12,795 nucleotides of DNA, taken from NCBI GenBank assembly GCA_030668755.1, contig DAOVEW010000004.1, forward strand, positions 1-12,795. The letters run 5' to 3'. A model generated the notes under the pieces. It saw nothing but the letters and a program-made list of their open reading frames with translations. It had not been told where the DNA came from and ran no database searches. The position numbers were made by a program, and so were the translations under genes. Source of the DNA: Bacillota bacterium. Its GTDB lineage: Bacteria; Armatimonadota; Hebobacteria; Hebobacterales; Hebobacteraceae. Position 1 is the first letter of the stretch; the number at the start of each line of letters is the position of its first letter. Positions 1 to 6,647 of the stretch are shown piece by piece.

Positions 1-2
1 GT

Positions 3-71
3 CGCCTTCCGGAAGGCGCAGATCCGTGCGAAGACCCAGAGGTGACCTTCATCCTCCGGTATGCGGAGTGA
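3..71 (+). CDS. Possible C-terminal tail of an upstream gene (partial)
   Basis: Frame 3 is open from the window edge to a TGA at 69-71 and encodes a 22-residue tail ending FILRYAE. Codons end mostly in G or C, as in the real genes of the window. A competing frame from base 1 ends at 43-45. The piece is too short to assign a family. A 16-bp perfect palindrome (3-18) lies inside it and is probably incidental. Confidence 0.3.
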   Translation, partial: RLPEGADPCEDPEVTFILRYAE

Positions 72-166
72 CGAACTCGCGCTGAGGTCGACCCCTCCCC
101 TTACTCACCTCCTCCCTTGACGCCGGTTGGTTGGTGTGGGAGGATGGGGGAAAGCTTCGGCGGCAA

Positions 167-346
167 GGAGGCTGTCTCATAAACCCCAGAACGCCTGGCC
201 TCTCGGTCCTGTTCTGCAAGGCGCGGTCTCTGTGCCCCGCCAGGTGTCATTCTGAGCGACTCGTCCACCGAAGCCTTGGCGGAGGCGGAAGCGAAGAATC
301 TGTTCTAGTCTCGCGAGGCTGTCAGCGCAATTGTGAGACAGCCACC
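167..346. mobile_element. MITE-like element with terminal inverted repeats
   Basis: The left end (167-182, GGAGGCTGTCTCATAA) and the right end (331-346) are imperfect inverted repeats, 14 of 16 positions matching, including a perfect 10-bp GGCTGTCTCA / TGAGACAGCC. The 180-bp interior has no transposase, so any movement would depend on one supplied elsewhere. GGCTGTCTCA-type ends resemble the tips of some IS1182-like and related insertion sequences; that likeness is from memory. No clear target duplication is visible at the flanks, so this could also be a decayed remnant. Confidence 0.5.
246..300. repeat. REP-like nested palindrome inside the MITE-like element
   Basis: The outer arms ATTCT (249-253) and AGAAT (295-299) pair, with GC/GC pairs further in. 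Between them lies a second imperfect hairpin of the TCCACCGAAGCC...GGCGGA type with an inner GCC-TT-GGC. Sequences like CATTCTGAGCGAAGCGAAGAAT and TCCGCCGAAGC..GGCGGA recur as dispersed palindromes in many environmental genomes; that is recollection, not a search. This copy looks like one nested in the other. Confidence 0.45.
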
Positions 347-378
347 AAGCTCCCGAAACACCGGAACGGAGCGTGTCA

Positions 379-1173
379 GTGACACGAAAGCAAGACTATT
401 TCGAACTGGAGTCCCTTGCCCGGTACTACGACTGGCAGTACGAGGGATTTGTTGAGGACATTCCGTTCTTCGTGGAGCTGGCGAAGACGCACGGGTCACC
501 CGTCATGGAGGTGGGGTGTGGAACCGGCCGCCTGACCATTCCCCTCGCCCGGGAAGGTATCCGCGTCGTGGGCGTGGACCTGTCAAGGCCCATGCTGGCC
601 ATGGCGCGCCGCAAGACCGACCACGAAGCCGTGGAGGTGAGGGAGCGAATTGAGCTCGTGCAAGGAGACATGAGGGATTTCAGCCTTGGAAGGGAGTTCC
701 GTTGTGTCTTTGTGCCCCAAGCCGCCGTCTTTCACCTGGAGGGGCGAGAGGCGATGGGTCGCTCATTCACCAACTTCCACAGACACACGGAACCCGACGG
801 ATTGTTCCTGCTTGATGTCGTTGCTCCTGACCGCCTGAAGAACCAGGAGGTCGGCCGGGAAGTCATGGCACGAGAGCGCGTGGATCCTGATACCGGCCTG
901 AGAAACAGAGAGTTCAACGAGAAGCTGTACATCGATCCGGAGAGGCAAGTCGTCTGCTGTAAGCACAGCTTTGTCATCGGAGAGGGAGACTGCGAACGAA
1001 GGATTGAGTTCCAGCAAGAGTATCGCTGGCTCGAAGAGGAAGAGGCGATTGCGCTCCTCCGCGAAGCAGGATTCCAGGACGTGCAGGTCTTTGGGGACTA
1101 TGAGAGATCTCCTTTCAAAGAAGATTCTCCGAGATTGATCCTGCTGGCGAGGAAAGACGAGGGGAACGAGTGA
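379..1173 (+). CDS. Class I SAM-dependent methyltransferase
   Basis: A 264-residue protein with a Rossmann-type methyltransferase fold, probably cytoplasmic. Motif I, VMEVGCGTG, is at about residues 42-50 and binds S-adenosylmethionine. The acidic residue of the next strand is in VVGVDLS (D about 67), and VQGDMRDF follows at about 94-101. The C-terminal half (WLEEEEAIALLREAGF near the end) is typical of small-molecule methyltransferases of the Methyltransf_25/11 type. The substrate cannot be read from sequence. I chose the GTG at 379 because GGAG (368-371) lies 7 bases upstream; an in-frame GTG at 373 has almost no spacing. The gene stands alone between the MITE-like element and the mobile region. 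It could be chromosomal flank or, less likely, cargo of the element. Confidence 0.85.
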   Translation: MTRKQDYFELESLARYYDWQYEGFVEDIPFFVELAKTHGSPVMEVGCGTGRLTIPLAREGIRVVGVDLSRPMLAMARRKTDHEAVEVRERIELVQGDMRDFSLGREFRCVFVPQAAVFHLEGREAMGRSFTNFHRHTEPDGLFLLDVVAPDRLKNQEVGREVMARERVDPDTGLRNREFNEKLYIDPERQVVCCKHSFVIGEGDCERRIEFQQEYRWLEEEEAIALLREAGFQDVQVFGDYERSPFKEDSPRLILLARKDEGNE

Positions 1174-1324
1174 GACCGGCCTCCGCGTGCGAGGCCCGCA
1201 TATAGGACGGGGCTCCACTCATCCCCGCCGGGCGGCGGCGCCGCCGGTCCTTGTCGGGCGTGAGTGAAACCGTTGCGCTGGGAGCATATCGCTCCTTCCG
1301 ACCCCACATGCCGTCGGTGCACGC
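1174..1324. other. Probable left boundary zone of the integrative element
   Basis: This 151-bp gap holds a 14-bp perfect GC palindrome (1233-1246), a GGAGC-ATATC-GCTCC hairpin (1281-1295) and the 9-mer GGCGGCGGC (1231-1239) that is also present in tRNA-Cys. A 23-codon frame opens with GTG at 1260 (MSETVALGAY...) and ends at TGA 1329-1331, overlapping the ATG of the next gene as ATGCTGA. It could be a leader peptide or the remnant of a longer N-terminus. No good promoter is seen. Confidence 0.4.
1231..1239. repeat. Candidate left attachment core (GGCGGCGGC)
   Basis: This 9-mer matches 6182-6190 in the acceptor arm of tRNA-Cys in the same orientation. It is low-complexity GC sequence and could match by chance. 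It is listed because joining the two copies would close the recombinase frame with TGA at 1265-1267. Confidence 0.2.
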
Positions 1325-2923
1325 ATGCTGACGCAGCCCTCTGGGGCGGTGGTTCCGAGGCCCGTCGAGGAACCGGTGCCGGTCCGGGAGGGCGCGCGCA
1401 ACAGCACCCTTGCCAGTCTCGCTGGGACGATGCGACACCGAGGGATAAGCGAGCAGGCCATCAACTCGGCGCTGCTGGCAGAGAATCAGCTCCGGTGCGA
1501 TCCACCGCTGTCCGCAGACGAGGTGGGACGTATCGCACGGAGCGTCGCTCGGTACCAGCCGGCGACTTCGCCAGCGCGCCCCGCGGACTCCGAGGAAGAC
1601 GCCGGGGGTGATACCGCTGTCGCAGTGCCGTGGCCAGAGCCACCTGCTCCGGCGGCCTTCCACGGCATTGCCGGAGAACTTGTAGCCCTCGTCGACCCAC
1701 ACACGGAGGCCGATCCTGCAGCCGTGCTTCTTTCGTTTTTCGTAGCCTTCGGGAATGCGGTAGGCCGCGGTCCTCACTTCGAAGTCGAGGCCGCGCGGCA
1801 TTACACCAACCTCAATGCGGTGTTGGTCGGGCAGACAGCTCGGGGCCGCAAGGGATCATCCTGGGCGCAGGTGCGGCGTCCACTCGAGACGGTCGATCCC
1901 CGCTGGGCCTTGGATCGAGTCCAGTTTGGCCTCTCATCAGGCGAGGGACTAATCTGGGCGGTGAGGGACCCGATCGAGAAGCAAGAGCCTGTGCGCGAGA
2001 GGGGTCGTGTCGTCGACTACCAGACCGTGGTCGAGGACCCCGGGGTTACCGACAAGCGTCTCCTCATTGTCGAGCAGGAGTTCGCGTCCACGCTCAGAGT
2101 CATGGGACGGGATGGCAATACCCTGTCGCCCACTATCCGCCAGGCGTGGGATACCGGAGACCTGCGCATTCTCACCAAGAACAGCCCAGCCAAGGCCACC
2201 GGGGCACATATCTCGATCATCGGCCATATCACCCGCGACGAAGTCCTTCGGTATCTGGACAGCACCGAGGCTGGCAATGGCTTCGCCAACCGGTTCCTCT
2301 GGGCCTGCGTGCGGCGGTCCAAGCTTCTGCCAGAAGGTGGACGCATCCGGGAGGTGGACTTTGCACCGTTCGTGCGGGCCCTGAAGGACACAGTTGAGTT
2401 CGCTCGCGGCGTCGGCGAGATGAAGCGTGATGGCGAAACCCGCGACCTCTGGCACGAGGTGTACCCGACCCTGTCGCAGGAAGTGCCTGGACTGCTGGGT
2501 GCAGTCACCGCTCGCGCCGAGGCTCAGACAATGCGACTGGCCTGCATCTACGCCCTCCTGGATCAGTCAGCCATGGTGCGACGCGAACACCTAGAGGCCG
2601 CACTGGCAGTTTGGGAGTACTGCGACGCCTCGGCGCGGTTCATCTTCGGTGACGCGCTGGGCGACCCGGTGGCCGACGAGATTCTCCGTGTGCTGCGTCA
2701 GACGGAGGATGGCCTCACTCGTACCGAGATCAGCAAACACTTCGGGCGCAACCGAGCGGCGTCGGACATCTCCCGGGCGCTGGCGCGCCTGCTGGAGGCG
2801 GGCCTCGCCGTGTGCGTGCCCGATGCCCCCGCTGGGGGGCGGCCGGCCGAGCGATGGTTCGCAGTGACGCCGGGACGCCGGGCAGACTCCCAGAGTACGA
2901 AAGAAACGAATGAAACGAAATAA
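1325..2923 (+). CDS. PriCT/DUF3987-like replication ATPase of a mobile element
   Basis: A 532-residue protein. Residues 22-80 (ARNSTLASLAG...LRCDPPLSADEVGRIARSV) match the primase C-terminal PriCT-type helical domain. From about 110 it resembles DUF3987-type proteins: LVGQTARGRKGSS (168-179) is the usual RKG[TS]-style variant of Walker A, and LLIVEQEFA is a Walker-B-like strand. A C-terminal winged helix (about 450-515, TRTEISKHFGRNRAASDISRAL) probably binds DNA. Related proteins act as primase-helicases of phages and plasmids, often behind a prim-pol domain. None is present here and the frame is closed upstream at 1265-1267. ATG 1325 has no clear ribosome site, so the start is uncertain. The last codons (TKETNETK) lie inside a repeat cluster. 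Role in element replication is inferred. Confidence 0.75.
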   Translation: MLTQPSGAVVPRPVEEPVPVREGARNSTLASLAGTMRHRGISEQAINSALLAENQLRCDPPLSADEVGRIARSVARYQPATSPARPADSEEDAGGDTAVAVPWPEPPAPAAFHGIAGELVALVDPHTEADPAAVLLSFFVAFGNAVGRGPHFEVEAARHYTNLNAVLVGQTARGRKGSSWAQVRRPLETVDPRWALDRVQFGLSSGEGLIWAVRDPIEKQEPVRERGRVVDYQTVVEDPGVTDKRLLIVEQEFASTLRVMGRDGNTLSPTIRQAWDTGDLRILTKNSPAKATGAHISIIGHITRDEVLRYLDSTEAGNGFANRFLWACVRRSKLLPEGGRIREVDFAPFVRALKDTVEFARGVGEMKRDGETRDLWHEVYPTLSQEVPGLLGAVTARAEAQTMRLACIYALLDQSAMVRREHLEAALAVWEYCDASARFIFGDALGDPVADEILRVLRQTEDGLTRTEISKHFGRNRAASDISRALARLLEAGLAVCVPDAPAGGRPAERWFAVTPGRRADSQSTKETNETK

Positions 2924-2976
2924 CCCCAGGCACGAGCACCTTCTTTCGTCTAATTCGTTTCTTTCGTCTTATTCGT
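2888..2976. repeat. Iteron-like repeat cluster and long inverted repeat at the 3' end of the replication gene
   Basis: Two 18-bp units, TTCTTTCGTCTAATTCGT (2941-2958) and a copy with one change (2959-2976), sit directly end to end. Inverted copies precede them within the gene's last codons: 2906-2923 matches 15 of 18 and 2888-2905 is a partial match. The arms 2897-2920 and 2944-2967 can pair as 15 bp plus 6 bp around a 3-nt mismatch, with a 23-nt loop holding the stop codon. The low GC contrasts with the surroundings. It could be an initiator-binding origin, an operator or a transcription terminator. No T-run follows, which makes a simple terminator less likely. Confidence 0.7.
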
Positions 2977-3041
2977 ACCGACCGAGACCGGTTCGACCAT
3001 TCGCAAGAGGCGAGAGTGGCGCTGACTGGCAAGGAGAGCGC

Positions 3042-3071
3042 GTGACAGCAGAAACGGACTCGCAGAAGTAG
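3042..3071 (+). CDS. Nine-codon ORF with a strong ribosome site; possible first piece of an amber-split gene
   Basis: AAGGAG (3031-3036) stands 5 bases before GTG 3042, the best ribosome site in this part of the element. The frame encodes only MTAETDSQK before TAG at 3069-3071. The same frame then stays open through the zinc-ribbon ORF to 3431. The simplest reading is a gene of about 129 codons broken by one amber codon. A leader peptide or a sequencing error is also possible. Confidence 0.35.
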   Translation: MTAETDSQK

Positions 3072-3107
3072 CAGCCGAACCTGAGGGTACTACCTGGCCT
3101 GCAGCGG

Positions 3108-3431
3108 GTGAAGAACCTCAATGCGCTGTTCGGCGTCCAGTACGAGTGGAACGGCGCCTGCGAGTGCGGAGCGAACGACTGGCAGACCGACCCTTGGGAT
3201 AGTGGATTCGTGGTGAGCTGTCGACGCTGCGGGTGGTGGTGCTGCTACCACGAGATCGGGGCCGTTGCCCACAACTCGAAGGGAGAGTGGGCGCCATACC
3301 CACACAACCGACGGCCAGTGCCTCCCGCGGGGTGCCCATCCCTCACAGAATCCAAAACAAGGGGACCCCAGGGGGTCCGGGATGCGAGAACTGCACCGCC
3401 GCGACCGGTTACCCCCGGGAGGCCAAAATGA
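3108..3431 (+). CDS. Small zinc-ribbon protein, hypothetical
   Basis: A 107-residue ORF from GTG 3108. The family is not recognised. Cysteines at residues 18 and 20 (ACECGANDW) and 38 and 41 (SCRRCGWW), followed by two more at 45 and 46, are spaced like the knuckles of a zinc ribbon. Tryptophans surround them. The last 40 residues are basic and proline-rich with no visible fold. GTG 3108 has no good ribosome site, whereas an excellent one lies in frame at 3042 with one amber codon between. The native N-terminus may therefore be the 3042 start. Role unknown; a nucleic-acid-binding accessory protein of the element is plausible by context only. Confidence 0.45.
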   Translation: MKNLNALFGVQYEWNGACECGANDWQTDPWDSGFVVSCRRCGWWCCYHEIGAVAHNSKGEWAPYPHNRRPVPPAGCPSLTESKTRGPQGVRDARTAPPRPVTPGRPK

Positions 3432-3748
3432 GCGGCCCGGGTGGCATTCGGTGGGTATTGAGGGTCTGTGCCACGCTGCCAGGGTCACTGCGGCGTGTTG
3501 CTGCTTGCTATCCAATCAGGTGCTGTACTGACACATCACGAGATTCGCCACAGCGCCTCTGTACGTGTCCTGGCGGCGTTGTGGGCGACCCGCGCGGTCC
3601 AGCACTTGCTCATGAATGCGCGCATTGCCGCCGAGACCGAGTCGGGGCGGTGATGGCGAATCGTACAATAGCCAGTGCTCGCGGGCGCGCGCGTCACGGG
3701 GTGGGTTCGGTACTTGTTGAGAAACGCGATGGTTGCCGCCGGGACTGA
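3428..3748 (+). CDS. Doubtful ORF overlapping the zinc-ribbon stop
   Basis: ATG 3428 overlaps the preceding stop as ATGA and has GGGAGG five bases upstream, a layout typical of coupled genes. The 106-residue product (MSGPGGIRWVLRV...) is rich in Cys and Arg, matches no family I know and runs across the 108-bp repeat region, which looks non-coding. Treat it as unlikely unless homologues keep the frame. Confidence 0.2.
   Translation: MSGPGGIRWVLRVCATLPGSLRRVAACYPIRCCTDTSRDSPQRLCTCPGGVVGDPRGPALAHECAHCRRDRVGAVMANRTIASARGRARHGVGSVLVEKRDGCRRD
3520..3560 (-). repeat. Possible diverged inverted copy of the 108-bp repeat block
   Basis: GATTCGCCA (3542-3550) is the reverse complement of TGGCGAATC in the conserved blocks. 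The neighbouring bases AGAGGCGCTG (reverse strand) resemble GGGGCGGTGA. With the direct copies this could form a long-range stem. The match is short. Confidence 0.3.
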
Positions 3749-3793
3749 TTCGGGGCGGTGATGGCGAATCGTACAATGCCAGTGCTCGCGGGC
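3602..3793. repeat. Two direct repeat units of about 108 bp
   Basis: The conserved blocks 3642-3686 and 3750-3793 are identical except for one extra A. The 40 bases before each block are also related, at roughly 28 of 40 positions, so the true unit is about 85 bp of repeat plus a variable remainder. A third, weak trace of the unit continues after 3793 (GATGCTGATAGAAGCC...). Each conserved block contains ATGGCGAATCGTACAAT. Confidence 0.75.
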
Positions 3794-3851
3794 CGCGTTC
3801 GTGAGATGCTGATAGAAGCCGACATTGAGGCGTTCGCGCAAGGAGGAGAAC

Positions 3852-4298
3852 ATGGCCTATGGCACCGGGCAACGCTTGCTCAAGGAGATACGCGAGCAAC
3901 TGGAGCGGGAGCGGGCGGAGCAACAGCGAAGGGACCGCTGGCGAGAGGAGAACGAACGCATCCGGGGACGGCACGTCACACCCAAGTCTGAGCGCCCCAA
4001 GTGCGGCGCCAGGTGCCGTGACGGACACCAATGCCAGGCTCCAGTGGTCTGGGACGCGGAGTGGGATGAGCCGTGGAACGGCCGGTGTCGCATGCATGGT
4101 GGACTTTCCACGGGACCGACGACGGAGGACGGCAAGAGACGAGCGCTGGAGGCGGCGAGGCGCGGAGGACGGAGGAGCGTGGAGAAGAGGCGGGAGGACG
4201 GTGGGACCGCTGCAGTGCCACGCCTGCCGCGAGAACCCTATGGGTGGCCATTGCCTTCTGAGGAAAGAGCAGAGCTGTTCCGTCTCCTGCGCAGTTGA
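3852..4298 (+). CDS. HGGxSTGP-motif protein of mobile elements
   Basis: A 148-residue basic protein. The N-terminal 40 residues are charged and likely form a coiled helix (LLKEIREQLERERAEQQRRDRW). Then come Cys51, Cys55 and Cys61 (CGARCRDGHQC), Cys79, and the signature HGGLSTGP at 82-89, followed by a TEDGKRRALEAARRGGRR helix. The layout C-GAR-C...C...C-MHGG-STGP defines a small family common in prophages and integrated elements. It looks like a zinc-binding nucleic-acid-associated protein, but I know of no proven function. The start is firm: AAGGAGGAG lies 4-5 bases before ATG 3852. The stop codon TGA (4296-4298) lies inside the -35 box of the next promoter. The repeat units upstream may supply its promoter. 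Confidence 0.8.
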   Translation: MAYGTGQRLLKEIREQLERERAEQQRRDRWREENERIRGRHVTPKSERPKCGARCRDGHQCQAPVVWDAEWDEPWNGRCRMHGGLSTGPTTEDGKRRALEAARRGGRRSVEKRREDGGTAAVPRLPREPYGWPLPSEERAELFRLLRS

Positions 4299-4323
4299 CA
4301 TTATAACATTATAGTGCTATGAT
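4295..4323 (+). promoter_or_regulatory. Near-consensus sigma70 promoter with operator-like repeat for the recombinase operon
   Basis: TTGACA (4295-4300), a 17-bp spacer and TATGAT (4318-4323) form a strong sigma70-type promoter, 22 bp before the ribbon-helix-helix start. The tandem octamers ACATTATA-ACATTATA (4298-4305, 4306-4313) cover the -35/spacer region. ATTATAG-TG-CTATGAT (4308-4323) is a near-palindrome reaching the -10. Ribbon-helix-helix proteins commonly bind such repeated sites, so autorepression by the first gene is a reasonable inference. Confidence 0.8.
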
Positions 4324-4344
4324 TCAGGCAGGGAGGAAGGTGTC

Positions 4345-4493
4345 ATGGTCCGGATGAGCTTACGGGTGCCTGATGAGCTTCATGAGAAGCTCCGCTGGCT
4401 TGCGTACACGGAACGACGGAGCCAACACGCCATTGTGTTGGAGATACTGGAGAAGGCGCTGGCGAAGGTGCATCTGCCGAAGGAGGCGCAGGG

Positions 4494-4497
<4 letters not shown>
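4345..4497 (+). CDS. Ribbon-helix-helix (Arc/CopG-type) regulator, 50 residues
   Basis: A 50-residue protein starting MVRMSLRVPDEL. The strand RMSLRVPDEL (residues 3-12) followed by helices HEKLRWLAYTERR and SQHAIVLEILEKALAKV is the classic Arc/CopG/MetJ layout, where dimers insert a two-stranded beta sheet into the DNA major groove. The start is secure: GGGAGGAAGG sits about 5 bases before ATG 4345. The stop overlaps the recombinase start as ATGA (4494-4497), so the two are translationally coupled, and the recombinase ribosome site AAGGAGG lies inside this gene. The strong promoter and octamer repeats just upstream suggest it represses its own operon and so sets recombinase level. No toxin partner follows, which argues against an antitoxin role. 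Confidence 0.85.
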
Positions 4498-6329
<1,832 letters not shown>

Positions 6330-6368
6330 GCTATTTCCGCTCCGACGCTTCCTGACGCTTCCTCCAAT

Positions 6369-6396
6369 AGTCTATCACCCAGCCTTGGCCTGTCAA
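6369..6396 (-). promoter_or_regulatory. Promoter of the tRNA-Gly/tRNA-Cys unit
   Basis: Read on the minus strand, TTGACA (6391-6396) is followed by a 16-bp spacer and TAGACT (6369-6374), a 4/6 -10 box. Transcription would start near 6362, about 20 bases before tRNA-Gly. A perfect -35 fits a stable-RNA promoter. Confidence 0.7.
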
Positions 6397-6504
6397 GAGA
6401 CACGCCGCGGCGGGTGTGACCGCAAACCCTTGGTCTCATGCCGAGGCTCTCCAATCCTCCGCAGGAGCGACAGTCTTGTCGCGACGCCTCTGTCTCCCAT
6501 AATC

Positions 6505-6584
6505 GGGACAGGAATGTCCCTCCTACGAGCGGGAATTGCCTTCGGCAACCAAGAGAAAACGGTCACGCCCTTCGATGGGGCGTG
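6505..6584 (+). promoter_or_regulatory. Three consecutive hairpins upstream of the MEMO gene
   Basis: GGGACA-GGAA-TGTCCC (6505-6520), TTGCC-TTC-GGCAA (6536-6548) and CACGCCC-TTCGATG-GGGCGTG (6564-6584) are perfect stems of 6, 5 and 7 bp. None is followed by a T-run. They could structure a 5' leader RNA. No known riboswitch class is recognised. Confidence 0.35.
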
Positions 6585-6647
6585 CAGGGGAAGTGGCGGT
6601 CGTGCGTCGTATGTGAGTCGGGGAATCGTCCATGTGAGTGCAGCGCT

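Larger units (their letters stand above)
72..378. other. Non-coding interval upstream of the methyltransferase gene
   Basis: No convincing coding frame is seen in these 307 bases. The interval holds the MITE-like element described separately (167-346) and a purine-rich GGGAGGATGGGGG stretch near 138-150. A TTGACG at 116-121 could be a -35 box, but no good -10 follows at the right distance. The methyltransferase start lies about 30 bp beyond the right end of the MITE-like element, so that element may affect its leader. Confidence 0.5.
3432..3851. other. Repeat-rich, probably non-coding stretch of the element
   Basis: These 420 bases separate the zinc-ribbon ORF from the HGGxSTGP gene. They hold two direct copies of a 44-45-bp block at 108-bp spacing, a possible diverged inverted copy, and a TACAAT -10-like hexamer in each direct copy. 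Frames crossing it on both strands exist only because the repeats carry few stops. Candidate roles are an origin, a regulatory RNA or a repeated promoter. No tRNA-like fold was seen. Confidence 0.5.
6341..6647. other. Divergent intergenic region between the tRNA unit and the MEMO gene
   Basis: No gene is seen in these 307 bases. The left part holds the minus-strand tRNA promoter and a tandem GACGCTTCCT (6344-6353, 6354-6363) in the tRNA leader. The right part holds three short hairpins before the MEMO-family gene (6505-6584, listed separately). A plus-strand frame crosses the region but has tRNA-like and hairpin sequence, not protein signal. Confidence 0.55.

Noticed and set aside
3..18. Perfect 16-bp palindrome as a terminator
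   Set aside because: It lies within a plausible coding tail, has no loop and no T-run.
1115..1801. Minus-strand frame of 228 codons
   Set aside because: Antisense to the replication gene and to the left boundary zone; composition is that of a GC-rich shadow frame.
3602..3793. CRISPR-like reading of the two repeat blocks
   Set aside because: Only two copies, with a 63-bp gap that is itself related between units, and no cas gene. This is a tandem repeat, not an array.
3516..4301. Long minus-strand frame (261 codons) with internal amino-acid repeats
   Set aside because: It lies antisense to the well-supported HGGxSTGP gene and the repeats only reflect the 108-bp DNA repeat. There is no recognisable domain.
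6438..6647. N-terminal extension of the MEMO gene
   Set aside because: The added codons cover hairpins and have no protein-like pattern.
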